Source: Streptomyces flaveolus
GTDB taxonomy: Bacteria; Actinomycetota; Actinomycetes; Streptomycetales; Streptomycetaceae
Direction: 5' to 3'
DNA: 64,000 bases
Assembly: GCF_000716535.1 (NCBI RefSeq)
Contig: NZ_JNWV01000001.1
Span: 1 to 64,000, forward strand
The position numbers and the translations under genes were made by a program. The number at the start of each line of letters is the position of its first letter. Position 1 is the stretch's first letter. The notes under the pieces are model-generated. The model saw only the letters and a program-made list of their open reading frames with translations. It did not search any database and was not told the origin of the DNA. Positions 50,027-59,158 of this stretch are shown piece after piece.

Positions 50027-50821
50027 TCAGCGAAGGGGCGGTTCCAGGCCCAGCACCCGGTCCTTGAGCGCGGGGAACTGTTCGCGGGTCGCGCCGACCT
50101 TCGCCGGGTCCAGGTCGACCGTGAGGACCTCTTCTCCGGGGCCGGCCTCGGCGAGCACCTCGCCCCAGGGATCCACCACGATCGAGTGACCCGCCTGCGG
50201 AACTCCGGCGTGGGTCCCGGCCGTTCCACAGGCGAGCACGAACGCCTGGTTCTCCACCGCCCGCGCCTGAGCCAGCAGCGTCCAGTGCGCGCGTCGCCGC
50301 TCGGGCCAGCCCGCCGGGATCACCAGCGTCTCGGCGCCGGCGTCGACCAGACCGCGGAAGAGTTCGGGGAAACGCAGGTCGTAGCAGGTCGCCACGCCGA
50401 GCGTGGTCCCGGGCAGCCGGACCGTCACCAGGTCCCGGCCCGCGCCCATCAGCACGGCCTCGCCCTTGTCGAAGCCGAAGCGATGGATCTTGCGGTAGGC
50501 CGCGGCCAGCTCGCCGGAGGGGGAGAAGACGAGAGACGTGTTGTAGAGGGTGCCGTCAGGGTCGCGTTCGGGAAGGGAGCCGGCGTGCAGCCACACGCCC
50601 GCGCCGCTCGCCGCCTTGGCCATCGCCTCGTACGTCGGCCCTTCGAGCGGCTCGGCCGCACGGCCGAACTCCTCGAAGGCGAAGGCACCGGTGGTCCACA
50701 GTTCGGGCAGTACGACGAGGTCGGCACCGCTCTGCTCCCGCACCAGCGCGGCCACGCGCCGGCGCCGGGAGTCGACCGGTTCGCCCTCGTCCACGGCGAT
50801 CTGGATCAGCGAGGCGCGCAC
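50027..50821 (-). CDS. Carbon-nitrogen hydrolase (nitrilase superfamily)
   Basis: 264 residues from GTG 50821 (AGGA eight bases upstream). The catalytic triad is intact: Glu in VVLPELWTTG (about residue 41), Lys in YRKIHRFGF (about residue 111) and Cys in GVATCYDLRFPELFR (about residue 146). The FxxxEGE-like loop is GFDKGEAVLMG. The sequence style is that of omega-amidase/Nit-like cytosolic amidases. It is divergent from the MDMPI-family gene. Confidence 0.9.
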   Translation of the reverse strand: MRASLIQIAVDEGEPVDSRRRRVAALVREQSGADLVVLPELWTTGAFAFEEFGRAAEPLEGPTYEAMAKAASGAGVWLHAGSLPERDPDGTLYNTSLVFSPSGELAAAYRKIHRFGFDKGEAVLMGAGRDLVTVRLPGTTLGVATCYDLRFPELFRGLVDAGAETLVIPAGWPERRRAHWTLLAQARAVENQAFVLACGTAGTHAGVPQAGHSIVVDPWGEVLAEAGPGEEVLTVDLDPAKVGATREQFPALKDRVLGLEPPLR

Positions 50822-51004
50822 ACTACCACCGTCCTGGCATTCGAGTCGTCCACACAGGCCTACGATCGTCACACGAAAGCACTGCCGGGGTGCCTTTCAG
50901 CAGCGTAACTTAGCCTCTCAAGACACCCGCCGAAGTGCAGCCGCCGCCCGCTGGCCATGCCGCCACAACCTGCCCGTGTACCGACCGCCGAGGGGTCCCG
51001 TTCC

Positions 51005-51829
51005 GTGAGTCTGCATCCCACCCTCCAGCCCTACGCCGACGCCTGGACCCACTCCATCGAAGCGATATCCGAGATGGTGCAGTCGCTCGTCGAGGGCGAG
51101 TGGAACCGGCGGACACCCTGCCCCGGCTGGTCGGTGCGGGACATCGTGTCCCACGTCATCGGCCTGGACTGCGAGATGCTCGGCGACCCGCGCCCCATCC
51201 ACTCCCTGCCGCGCGACCTCTTCCACGTCACCACCGAGCACCAGCGCTACATGGAGATGCAGGTCGACGTCCGCCGCCACCACACGGCGCCGGAGATGAC
51301 GGCGGAGCTGGAGTACACGGTCATCCGCCGCAACCGCCAGCTGCGCAACGAGGCCCGGGACCCCGGCACCATGGTGCGCGGGCCGCTGGGCAAGGAGATC
51401 ACCCTGGAACAGGCCTACCGCGCCCGGGCCTTCGACGTGTGGGTGCACGAGCAGGACCTGCGCGCGGCCCTCGGCCGCCCCGGCAACCTGGACTCGCCGG
51501 GCGCGTACGTCACGCGGGACGTCCTGCTGGAGGCGCTGCCCAAGGTCGTCGCGCACGACGCGAACGCCCCGCGCAGCTCGGCGATCGTGTTCGACGTGCA
51601 CGGCCCGGTCGAGTTCCTGCGCACGGTCCGCGTCGACATCCAGGGCCGCGGCACCGTGGAGACCGCCCCCGCCCTCGGCCCCGCGGCCACCCTCACCCTC
51701 GACTGGGAGACCTACGTCCGCCTGGCCTGCGGCCGGGTGAGTCCCGAGGCGGTGGCGGACCGGGTGAAGACGGAGGGCGACCTGGACCTGGCGGCGGCCA
51801 TCCTGCGCCACTTCGCGGTGACGCCGTAA
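51005..51829 (+). CDS. Maleylpyruvate isomerase-like, mycothiol-dependent family protein
   Basis: 274 residues from GTG 51005 (GAGGGG upstream). N-terminal DinB-like four-helix MDMPI domain (about residues 10-165): WNRRTPCPGWSVRDIVSHVIGLD carries the first metal His, and ARAFDVWVHEQDLRAAL supplies the other ligands (His, Glu, Asp). A C-terminal MDMPI domain follows (about residues 180-270), ending TLTLDWETYVRLACGR. In actinobacteria such proteins use mycothiol or act as small-molecule transferases; the substrate is unknown. Confidence 0.88.
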   Translation: MSLHPTLQPYADAWTHSIEAISEMVQSLVEGEWNRRTPCPGWSVRDIVSHVIGLDCEMLGDPRPIHSLPRDLFHVTTEHQRYMEMQVDVRRHHTAPEMTAELEYTVIRRNRQLRNEARDPGTMVRGPLGKEITLEQAYRARAFDVWVHEQDLRAALGRPGNLDSPGAYVTRDVLLEALPKVVAHDANAPRSSAIVFDVHGPVEFLRTVRVDIQGRGTVETAPALGPAATLTLDWETYVRLACGRVSPEAVADRVKTEGDLDLAAAILRHFAVTP

Positions 51830-51890
51830 CGGCGTCCGGCCGGCCTCTCGGCCGACCGGAGGCGGGTGGGCGTGCGGGAGGACCCGCGGC

Positions 51891-53201
51891 TCACGCCGCG
51901 GGCACGTGCACGGTCTCCACCCGGCTGGCGACCAACCGCTCCCGCTCCCGCCGGGCCGCCCGCCCCCGCAACCGCAGGATCTGCCCGATCCCCAGTGCCT
52001 GGAGCACGAACACGGCGCTGAACGCCACCGTGTAGTCGTCCCCGGTCGCGTCCAGCAGCACGCCGATGGCGAAGAGCGTCGTCATGGAGGCGACGAAGCC
52101 ACCCATGTTGGTGATGCCTGACGCGGTGCCCTGTCGCTCGGGCGGGTTGGCCGGCCGGGCGAAGTCGAAGCCGAGCATCGACGCCGGTCCGCACGCACCG
52201 AGCACCGCGCACAGCACCAACAGCAGCCACATCGGCGCGTGCTCCCCGGGGTAGGCCAGGGTCGCCGCCCACAGCAGCGCGGTGGCGGCCACCGTGCCCA
52301 GCGCCAGCGGCAGCCGCGCCGCGTGGTGCCGGGCGACGATCTGGCCGTAGACCAGGCCGATCACCATGTTGGACAGCACGACGAGAGTGAGCAGTTCACC
52401 GGCCGTGGCCCGGCTGAGGCCCTGCGCCTCGACCAGGAACGGCAGGCCCCACAGCAGCAGGAACACCATCGCCGGGAACTGGGTGGTGAAGTGCACCCAC
52501 ATCCCCAGACGCGTGCCCGGCTCCCGCCAGGACGCGAGGATCTGCCGGCGGACGTAGGCCGCGCCCTGGTGCGGGGACGGCTCCGGCTCCTGCCCCTCGG
52601 GGTGGTCCTTCAGGAACAGCAGGGTCAGCACGAGGACGACCGCGCCCGCCAGCGCGCTGCCCGCGAACGCCGGGGTCCAGCCGATGCCGTGCAGCAGCCG
52701 GGACAGGACCAGGGTGGAGACCAGGTTGCCTGCCATGCCGATCAGGCCCGCGAGCTGGGCGACCAGCGGCCCGCGCCGGGCCGGGAACCAGCGGGTGCCC
52801 AGCCGCAGCACGCTGATGAAGGTCATCGCGTCACCGCAGCCCAGCAGCGCGCGGGAGGCGAGCGCGGTGCCGTACGAGGGGGAGAAGGCGAAGCCGAGCT
52901 GTCCGGCGGTGAAGAGCACCGCACCGATGCTCAGCACCTTCTTGGTGCCGAGGCGGTCCACGAGCAGGCCGACGGGTATCTGCATGCCCGCGTAGACCAG
53001 GAGCTGGAGGATGGAGAACGTGGAGAGCGCCGAGGCGCCCACGTGGAAGCGGTCGGCCGCGTCGAGGCCGGCCACCCCCAGCGACGTACGGAAGATGACG
53101 GCGACGAAGTAGACGGCCACGCCTATGGACCACACGGCGACGGCCCGGCGCCCGCCCGGCGGATCACCCGGAAGGGTGGCGCCGCGCCCCGGAAGGCTCA
53201 T
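51891..53201 (-). CDS. Major facilitator superfamily transporter
   Basis: 436 residues, twelve membrane helices. The MFS loop 2-3 motif is GLLVDRLGTKKVLSIGAVLF (about residue 75). The helix 7-12 half includes FLLLWGLPFLVEAQGLSRATAG. The protein begins in an ATGA overlap with the end of the GntR-family regulator gene, so the two form an operon and the transporter is presumably controlled by it. FCD-type GntR regulators usually sense carboxylates, so an organic-acid substrate is plausible but unproven. Confidence 0.9.
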   Translation of the reverse strand: MSLPGRGATLPGDPPGGRRAVAVWSIGVAVYFVAVIFRTSLGVAGLDAADRFHVGASALSTFSILQLLVYAGMQIPVGLLVDRLGTKKVLSIGAVLFTAGQLGFAFSPSYGTALASRALLGCGDAMTFISVLRLGTRWFPARRGPLVAQLAGLIGMAGNLVSTLVLSRLLHGIGWTPAFAGSALAGAVVLVLTLLFLKDHPEGQEPEPSPHQGAAYVRRQILASWREPGTRLGMWVHFTTQFPAMVFLLLWGLPFLVEAQGLSRATAGELLTLVVLSNMVIGLVYGQIVARHHAARLPLALGTVAATALLWAATLAYPGEHAPMWLLLVLCAVLGACGPASMLGFDFARPANPPERQGTASGITNMGGFVASMTTLFAIGVLLDATGDDYTVAFSAVFVLQALGIGQILRLRGRAARRERERLVASRVETVHVPAA

Positions 53202-53872
53202 CGGACCTCACCCCGTGCCAGGTGCGAGAACCAGCCCACGTGCCGGTGCACGATCCCGACGGCCGCCTCCGCGTCGCCGGCGCGCAGCGCGTCCAGGATC
53301 TCCTCGTGCTCGGCGAGCGTCTTGGCGATCCGGTCGGGATGGGAGTGCATGACGGCGACACCCATCCGCAATTGCCGGTCGCGCAGCTGGTCGTAGAGCC
53401 GGGAGAGGATCTCGTTGCCCCCGCTGCGCACGATCTCGGCGTGGAAGCAGCGGTCGGTGACCGCGGCGGCGGCCAGGTCACCGGCGGCGGCCTGTGCCTT
53501 CTGCCGCTCCAGCAGCTCCGCCAGCCGCTCCAGCAGGCCCGGCGGCGCGGGCACGGCCTTGCGGGCCGCGTGTTCCTCGACCAGCAGCCGGGTCTCCACC
53601 ACGTCGGCGATCTCCTGTGCGGAGACCGGCAGGACCAGGGCGCCCTTCTTCGGGTAGAGCCGGATGAGGCCCTCGACCTCCAGCCGCAGCAGCGCCTCCC
53701 GGACCGGCGTGCGCGAGACCCCGACGGCCTCGGCCAGCTCGCCCTCGGTGAGCAGGGTGCCGCCCTCGTAACGGCGGTCGAGCACACCCTGCTTGACGTG
53801 GGTGTACACGCGGTCGGCGGCGGGTGGCGGCTTGAGGGACTGCGGGGCGGACTGCTCGACGGCCGTGTTCAT
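53198..53872 (-). CDS. GntR-family regulator, FCD (FadR) type
   Basis: 224 residues starting MNTAVEQSAPQSL at ATG 53872. N-terminal winged HTH (about residues 20-85: LLTEGELAEAVGVSRTPVREALLRLEVEGLIRLYPKKGALV) and an all-alpha FCD ligand domain (about residues 95-215) with metal-ligand pattern Asp/His (DRCFHAEIV), His (MHSHPD/EHEEIL) and His (HRHVGW). The MFS gene overlaps its stop. A TATGCT box lies 6 nt before the ATG, so a leaderless, autoregulated transcript is possible. Confidence 0.9.
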   Translation of the reverse strand: MNTAVEQSAPQSLKPPPAADRVYTHVKQGVLDRRYEGGTLLTEGELAEAVGVSRTPVREALLRLEVEGLIRLYPKKGALVLPVSAQEIADVVETRLLVEEHAARKAVPAPPGLLERLAELLERQKAQAAAGDLAAAAVTDRCFHAEIVRSGGNEILSRLYDQLRDRQLRMGVAVMHSHPDRIAKTLAEHEEILDALRAGDAEAAVGIVHRHVGWFSHLARGEVR

Positions 53873-54061
53873 GCCCACAGCATAGATACAACACGTACGC
53901 AAGGGCGGGACCGTCCATCATGCGGACGTGACGCACGCCTCTCCCAGCGCCCGCACAACCTTCTGTGCTACTTACGTGTCACACCAACGCGGCCCCCTTC
54001 CGCTTGCCACCTCAACTCGGCCGCACTCCAGGGGCATTCAAGACATTCGAGGTACATCACT

Positions 54062-54964
54062 TTGATTACCGGCATCAAGGGCATCCGCCTCCGCAGAGCA
54101 ACTGCCGTCGCCGTCACGTCCGGCGCGCTGCTCGCGACCGGTGCCCTCACCGCAGCGCCCGCACAGGCCGTCACCGCGCCCTCCATCGTGGCCAAGGGCG
54201 GCTACGTCATGAACAACGCGAGCGGCTCGACGCTGTACACGAAGGCGGCGGACACCAGGCGCTCCACCGGCTCCACCACCAAGATCATGACCGCCAAGGT
54301 CGTGCTCGCGCAGTCGAACCTCAACCTCGACGCCAAGGTCACGATCCAGAAGGCGTACAGCGACTACGTCGTCAGGAACAACGCCTCCCAGGCCCACCTG
54401 ATCGTCGGCGACAAGGTGACGGTGCGCCAGCTTCTGTACGGCCTGATGCTGCCGTCCGGCTGCGACGCCGCCTACGCGCTCGCCGACAAGTTCGGATCCG
54501 GCTCCACGCGGGCCGCGCGGGTGAAGTCCTTCATCGGCAAGATGAACACCACCGCCAAGAACCTGGGTCTGAAGAACACCCACTTCGACTCGTTCGACGG
54601 CATCGGCAACGGCTCCAACTACTCGACGCCGCGCGACCTGACGAAGATCGCCAGCAGCGCGATGAAGAACTCCACGTTCCGCACGATCGTCAAGACGAAG
54701 TCGTACACCGCCAAGACGATCACCAAGACGGGCAGCACCCGCACGATGAACCCGTGGAAGAACACCAACGGGCTCCTCAGCAGCTACAGCGGCACCATCG
54801 GCGTGAAGACCGGTTCCGGCCCGGAGGCCAAGTACTGCCTGGTCTTCGCCGCGACCCGGAACGGCAAGACCGTCATCGGCACCGTCCTCGCCTCCTCCTC
54901 CATCGCCCAGCGCGAGGCGGACGCGAAGAAGCTCCTCAACTACGGCTTCGCCAGGCTCGGCTGA
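54062..54964 (+). CDS. Secreted serine DD-peptidase (K15-type D-Ala-D-Ala carboxypeptidase/transpeptidase)
   Basis: Penicillin-binding enzyme acting on peptidoglycan stem peptides outside the membrane. About 300 residues. The start appears to be TTG 54062 (LITGIKGIRLRR), with GAGG nine bases upstream; no ATG/GTG fits better. Signal peptide AVAVTSGALLATGALTAAPAQA. Active-site motifs: SxxK as STTKIM (about residue 77), SGC in LPSGCDAAYAL where most family members have SxN, and KTG in GVKTGSGPEAK (about residue 250). The SGC variant is the one described for the Streptomyces K15 DD-transpeptidase. No C-terminal membrane anchor. Terminator follows. Confidence 0.9.
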   Translation: MITGIKGIRLRRATAVAVTSGALLATGALTAAPAQAVTAPSIVAKGGYVMNNASGSTLYTKAADTRRSTGSTTKIMTAKVVLAQSNLNLDAKVTIQKAYSDYVVRNNASQAHLIVGDKVTVRQLLYGLMLPSGCDAAYALADKFGSGSTRAARVKSFIGKMNTTAKNLGLKNTHFDSFDGIGNGSNYSTPRDLTKIASSAMKNSTFRTIVKTKSYTAKTITKTGSTRTMNPWKNTNGLLSSYSGTIGVKTGSGPEAKYCLVFAATRNGKTVIGTVLASSSIAQREADAKKLLNYGFARLG

Positions 54965-54977
54965 CGCACCGACGACG

Positions 54978-55008
54978 AGGGCCCGCCGCATCCCGTGCGG
55001 CGGGCCCT
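54978..55008. terminator. Bidirectional stem-loop between DD-peptidase and bkd operon
   Basis: AGGGCCCGCCGCA (54978-54990) pairs with TGCGGCGGGCCCT (54996-55008), a 13-bp perfect stem. It lies between two convergent stops (54964 and 55038), so it can end both transcripts. Confidence 0.8.
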
Positions 55009-55037
55009 TCGCCGTGCACCGGCGGGTCGTGGGGCGG

Positions 55038-56426
55038 TCAGGCCCAGGTGATCAGCCGCTTCGGCTGTTCCAGGACGGCTGCGACGTCCGCCAGGACCTT
55101 GGAGCCCAGTTCCCCGTCGACCAGGCGGTGGTCGAAGCTCAGGGCCAGCGTGGTGACCTGACGCGGCTTCACCTTGCCCTTGTGGACCCACGGCTGGAGC
55201 TTGATCGCGCCGACCGCGAGGATCGCCGACTCGCCCGGGTTGAGGATCGGGGTGCCGGTGTCGACGCCGAAGACGCCGACGTTGGTGATGGTCACCGTGC
55301 CACCCTGCATCGCCGCCGGGGAGGTCTTGCCCTCGCGGGCCGTGGACACCAGCTCGCCCAGCGCCTCGGCGAGCTGCGGGAGCGTCTTGTCCTGCGCGTC
55401 CTTGATGTTCGGGACGATCAGGCCGCGCGGGGTGGCCGCCGCGATGCCCAGGTTGACGTAGTGCTTGCGCACGATCTCCTGGTTCGCCTCGTCCCAGGAC
55501 GCGTTGATGTCCGGGTTGCGCTTGATGGCGACCAGCAGGGCCTTGGCGATCAGCAGGAGCGGGTTGACCCGCAGGCCCTGCATCTCCTTGTCCTGCTTCA
55601 GCTCCTCGACCAGCTTCATCGTGCGGGTCACGTCCACCGTCACGAACTCCGTGACGTGCGGGGCCGTGAACGCCGAGCCGACCATGGCCGCCGCCGTCGC
55701 CTTGCGGACGCCCTTGACCGGGATGCGGGTCTCCCGCGCGGTGTCGTACGACGCCACGGGCGCCGGGACCGCGGGAGCGGCGGGCGCCGCCGTGACCGGG
55801 GCGGCCGGCTCGGCCGTCCGGGGCGTGGCCGCCGCGTGGACGTCCTCACGGGTGATGATGCCGTCCGGGCCGGACGGGGTGATCGCCGCCAGGTCGACGC
55901 CCAGGTCCTTGGCCAGCTTGCGCACCGGCGGCTTGGCCAGCGGGCGGGACTTCTCGGCGACCGCGCCGCGGTGGCCGTTCAGCTCCGCCTGGATCGCCTG
56001 TGCCGGCGCCGGGACGGTGACCTCGGGGCCCTTGCGCGGACGGCGCCTGGTGGAGGAGGTCGCCACGCCGTACCCGACGAGGACCGGCTGGCGGCCCTCC
56101 GGCTTGGGCTCGGGCTCCTCGGTCGCCGGCTTCGGCTGCTCGGCGGGGGCCTCCGGCGCGGCACCGCCGGCCAGGGCCACCGCGATGATGGGCGTGCCCA
56201 CGTCCACCGTGGTGCCCTCGGGGAAGTGCAGTTCGCGGACCACGCCGTCGTAGGGGATGGGCAGTTCGACGGCCGCCTTCGCCGTCTCCACCTCGCACAC
56301 CACCTGGCCGTCCGTCACCGTGTCGCCCGGCTGGACGTACCACTTGAGGATCTCGGCCTCGGTGAGCCCCTCGCCCACGTCGGGCATCTTGAACTCGCGT
56401 ACGGACGCTTCCGTCATCGTCGTCAC
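55038..56426 (-). CDS. bkdC: Branched-chain alpha-keto acid dehydrogenase E2 (dihydrolipoamide acyltransferase)
   Basis: 462 residues from GTG 56426 (GAGGAGAGG upstream). One N-terminal lipoyl domain (about residues 8-85) has the lipoylated Lys in CEVETAKAAVELP. An Ala/Pro/Glu linker is followed by the peripheral subunit-binding domain (about 160-200: PPVRKLAKDLGVDLAAITPSG) and a second linker. The catalytic acyltransferase domain (about 235-462) ends with the active-site SFDHRLVDG. It transfers the branched acyl group to CoA. Last gene of the E1alpha-E1beta-E2 operon; E3 is not encoded here, as usual. Branched-chain rather than pyruvate specificity is inferred from the two-subunit E1 and from gene order. 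Confidence 0.92.
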   Translation of the reverse strand: MTTMTEASVREFKMPDVGEGLTEAEILKWYVQPGDTVTDGQVVCEVETAKAAVELPIPYDGVVRELHFPEGTTVDVGTPIIAVALAGGAAPEAPAEQPKPATEEPEPKPEGRQPVLVGYGVATSSTRRRPRKGPEVTVPAPAQAIQAELNGHRGAVAEKSRPLAKPPVRKLAKDLGVDLAAITPSGPDGIITREDVHAAATPRTAEPAAPVTAAPAAPAVPAPVASYDTARETRIPVKGVRKATAAAMVGSAFTAPHVTEFVTVDVTRTMKLVEELKQDKEMQGLRVNPLLLIAKALLVAIKRNPDINASWDEANQEIVRKHYVNLGIAAATPRGLIVPNIKDAQDKTLPQLAEALGELVSTAREGKTSPAAMQGGTVTITNVGVFGVDTGTPILNPGESAILAVGAIKLQPWVHKGKVKPRQVTTLALSFDHRLVDGELGSKVLADVAAVLEQPKRLITWA

Positions 56427-56436
56427 GGCCCTCTCC

Positions 56437-57414
56437 TCAGTACGCCAGCGAGCGGTCGACGGCGTCGAGCACGCGGTCCAGGTCCGGCAGGTACGACTCC
56501 TCCAGGCGCGCCGGCGGGTACGGGGCGTGGTAGCCGCCGACGCGCAGGACCGGTGCCTCCAGGTGGTAGAAGCAGCGCTCGGTGATCCGGGCGGCGATCT
56601 CCGCGCCGGAGCCGAAGAACACCGGTGCCTCGTGCACCACGACCAGGCGGCGGGTCTTCTCCACCGAGGCCTGGACGGAGTCGAAGTCGAGCGGGCTGAC
56701 CGAGCGCAGGTCCAGGACCTCCAGGGACTTGCCCTCCTCGGCCGCCGCGTCCGCCGCCTCCTGGCACAGCTTCACCATGGGGCCGTAGGCCGCCAGGGTC
56801 AGGTCGGTGCCCTCGCGGACCACGCGCGCCTTGTGCAGCGGGGCGGGGATCGCCTCGAAGTCGACCTCGGCCTTGTCCCAGTAGCGCCGCTTGGGCTCGA
56901 AGTAGATCACCGGGTCGTCGCTCTGGATGGCCTGCTGCATCATCCAGTACGCGTCCGACGCGTTGGACGGGGAGACGATCTTCAGGCCGGCCACGTGCGC
57001 GAACAGCGCTTCCGGGGACTCCGAGTGGTGCTCGACCGCGCCGATGCCGCCGCCGTAGGGGATGCGGACGACGACCGGCAGCTTGACCTTGCCCAGCGAC
57101 CGGGCGTGCATCTTGGCGAGCTGGGTGACGATCTGGTCGTAGGCCGGGAAGACGAAGCCGTCGAACTGGATCTCCACGACCGGGCGGTAGCCGCGCAGGG
57201 CCAGGCCGATCGCGGTGCCGACGATGCCGGACTCGGCGAGCGGGGTGTCGATGACCCGGCTCTCCCCGAAGTCCTTCTGCAGGCCGTCCGTCACGCGGAA
57301 GACGCCGCCGAGCTTGCCGACGTCCTCGCCCATGATCAGGACCTTGGGGTCGGTGTCCAGGGCACGGCGCAGCGACTCGTTGATGGCCTTGGCCATCGCC
57401 ATCTTCTCGGCCAT
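56437..57414 (-). CDS. bkdB: Branched-chain alpha-keto acid dehydrogenase E1 beta
   Basis: 325 residues from ATG 57414, one base after the E1alpha stop, with a GGGGG site inside the E1alpha end. Transketolase-like pyrimidine-binding domain: MAKAINESLRRALDTDPKVLIMGEDVGKLGGVFRVT has the conserved Glu that activates ThDP. RVIDTPLAESGIVGTAIGLALRGYRPVVEIQF and the C-terminal transketolase domain (LEVLDLRSVSPLDFDSV) complete the family pattern. It forms the alpha2-beta2 decarboxylase with the upstream gene product, feeding branched starter units for fatty acids. Confidence 0.94.
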   Translation of the reverse strand: MAEKMAMAKAINESLRRALDTDPKVLIMGEDVGKLGGVFRVTDGLQKDFGESRVIDTPLAESGIVGTAIGLALRGYRPVVEIQFDGFVFPAYDQIVTQLAKMHARSLGKVKLPVVVRIPYGGGIGAVEHHSESPEALFAHVAGLKIVSPSNASDAYWMMQQAIQSDDPVIYFEPKRRYWDKAEVDFEAIPAPLHKARVVREGTDLTLAAYGPMVKLCQEAADAAAEEGKSLEVLDLRSVSPLDFDSVQASVEKTRRLVVVHEAPVFFGSGAEIAARITERCFYHLEAPVLRVGGYHAPYPPARLEESYLPDLDRVLDAVDRSLAY

Positions 57415-57415
57415 C

Positions 57416-58654
57416 TCAGTGACCCCCTTCATCGGCGAACGACGCCTGGTAGGCGGCGAACTGGGCGCGCTCCTCGTCGACGAGCGCGTGCCCGTCCGCG
57501 TACACGTTCTCGAAGATGGCGAAGTGGTCCGGGTCGGGCATGGCGCGGACCGCTTCGCGCACTCGCTTGCCCAACGCCTCGGACTCGGTCTCGAGTTCCG
57601 CGAAGAATCCCTCGTCCGCGTGGTTCGACGCCTCCAGGTACCGGCGCAGGCGCAGGATCGGGTCCTTCGCCTCCCAGGCCAGCCGCTCCTCGTCGCCCCG
57701 GTAGCGGGTGGGGTCGTCGGAGGTGGTGTGGGCGCCCATGCGGTAGGTGAACGCCTCCACCAGGGTCGGGCCCTCGCCGTTGCGGGCGCGCTCCAGCGCC
57801 CGCTTGGTGACCGCGAGGCAGGCGAGCACGTCGTTGCCGTCGACCCGGACGCCGGGGAAGCCGTAGCCCTGCGCGCGCTGGTAGAGCGGGACGCGGGTCT
57901 GGCGCTCGGTCGGCTCGGAGATCGCCCACTGGTTGTTCTGGCAGAAGAACACCACCGGGGCGTTGTAGACCGCGGCGAAGGTGAACGATTCCGCTACGTC
58001 GCCCTGGCTGGAGGCGCCGTCCCCGAAGTAGGCGATGACCGCCGAGTCCGCGCCGTCCTTGGCGACGCCCATCGCGTAGCCGGTGGCGTGCAGCGTCTGG
58101 GAGCCGATGACGATCGTGTACAGGTGGAAGTTGTTGCTGTTGGGGTCCCAGCCGCCGTTGTTCACGCCGCGGAACATGCCGAGCAGGTTGGTCGGGTCGA
58201 CCCCGCGGCACCAGGCGACGCCGTGCTCGCGGTAGGTCGGGAAGACGTAGTCGTCCTCGCGGGTGGCCCGGCCGGAGCCGATCTGGGCGGCCTCCTGGCC
58301 CAGCAGGGAGGCCCAAAGGCCCAGTTCGCCCTGGCGCTGCAGGGCGGTGGCCTCCGCGTCGAAGCGGCGGGTGAGCACCATGTCGCGGTACAGGCCGCGC
58401 AGCTCTTCGGGGGTGATGCCGGCGACGTAGGCGTCGTACTCGGCGTTCTTGACCCGCTTGCCCTCCGGCGTCAGCAGCTGCACGAGCTCCGGCTCGGTGC
58501 TCTTCTTGGCGGCGCTGCGGGTGGTGCGGGTGGTGCGCTTGGTGCCGGTGGCTCCGGTCGCGGCTCCGGTGGTGCCGGTTTTGCCGCCGGTGGTGCCGGC
58601 CTTGCCTGCGGCGGTGCGTCGCGGCTTGCGCGCGGCACTGCTCTCCACGGTCAC
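57416..58654 (-). CDS. bkdA: Branched-chain alpha-keto acid dehydrogenase E1 alpha
   Basis: 412 residues from GTG 58654 (GGAGG upstream). The ThDP-binding motif GDGASSQGDVAESFTFAAVY...NNQ is near residue 210. The phosphorylation-loop region HTTSDDPTRYR and PTYREHGVAWCRG are typical of BCKDH E1alpha. The N-terminal about 50 residues are an Ala/Thr/Gly/Lys/Arg low-complexity tail (AGTTGGKTGTTGAATGATG) absent from most homologues and encoded by simple repeats. First gene of the operon; a 511-bp spacer upstream should hold the promoter. Confidence 0.94.
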   Translation of the reverse strand: MTVESSAARKPRRTAAGKAGTTGGKTGTTGAATGATGTKRTTRTTRSAAKKSTEPELVQLLTPEGKRVKNAEYDAYVAGITPEELRGLYRDMVLTRRFDAEATALQRQGELGLWASLLGQEAAQIGSGRATREDDYVFPTYREHGVAWCRGVDPTNLLGMFRGVNNGGWDPNSNNFHLYTIVIGSQTLHATGYAMGVAKDGADSAVIAYFGDGASSQGDVAESFTFAAVYNAPVVFFCQNNQWAISEPTERQTRVPLYQRAQGYGFPGVRVDGNDVLACLAVTKRALERARNGEGPTLVEAFTYRMGAHTTSDDPTRYRGDEERLAWEAKDPILRLRRYLEASNHADEGFFAELETESEALGKRVREAVRAMPDPDHFAIFENVYADGHALVDEERAQFAAYQASFADEGGH

Positions 58655-58848
58655 GTGTGCTCCTCCGTCGTTCCGGCCCCCGGGGTTGCCGGTAGGCCAG
58701 TGCGGCTCACCTGTTTCGACCACCGGGCACGGGGTGGGTGCCACTCGGCCGGGAACAGGCGTGACAGGTGCCCCGGCGAGCGCCCTGCAACCATCACGTT
58801 ACCCAGTGCCCCACATTTCTGTGAAACCCCGTTTGACCTGCGATTTTG

Positions 58849-58862
58849 CTTGGATTTCCAAG
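58849..58862. promoter_or_regulatory. Palindromic operator candidate of the bkd operon
   Basis: CTTGGATTTCCAAG (CTTGGA/TCCAAG around TT), 195 nt upstream of the E1alpha start in the only AT-rich part of the spacer. bkd operons are commonly controlled by Lrp-family proteins, whose sites are short dyads; the binding protein is not identified. Confidence 0.45.
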
Positions 58863-59152
58863 TAAATCGAGGTGGTGTGAAAGCGCGCTGGTCACAGCCT
58901 TGCGGCAGTCCGGAGCACCCGCACGTTATCCCGCGCACCCAGGTCACGGGAAGAGTTTCATGTGAGACCGGCCTCGCACACGAAGCCGGAAAAGTCGCGG
59001 AATTTCTACTGCATACGGATGAGGCGCCGAGCCGCGTACGGGTGAGCCCCTGTCGCGAGCCGCACGGAGACGGAAAAGCACACCTCGTGACCGAAAGCGA
59101 CCGTCGACGACTGTCTGTGACAAGCCCCAGCTCACGGGGGCTGCCCGTGCCC

Positions 59153-59158
59153 TAGCAT
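59153..59158 (+). promoter_or_regulatory. Leaderless-type -10 of the phosphotransferase gene
   Basis: TAGCAT ends 7 nt before GTG 59166, with no ribosome site between. This fits a leaderless transcript. Confidence 0.4.

Noticed and set aside
55038..58654. Pyruvate dehydrogenase complex
   Set aside because: Separate E1alpha/E1beta subunits with a single-lipoyl E2 and the local gene order fit the branched-chain ketoacid complex better. Actinobacteria normally use a single-chain AceE-type E1 for pyruvate. Specificity still cannot be proved from sequence alone.
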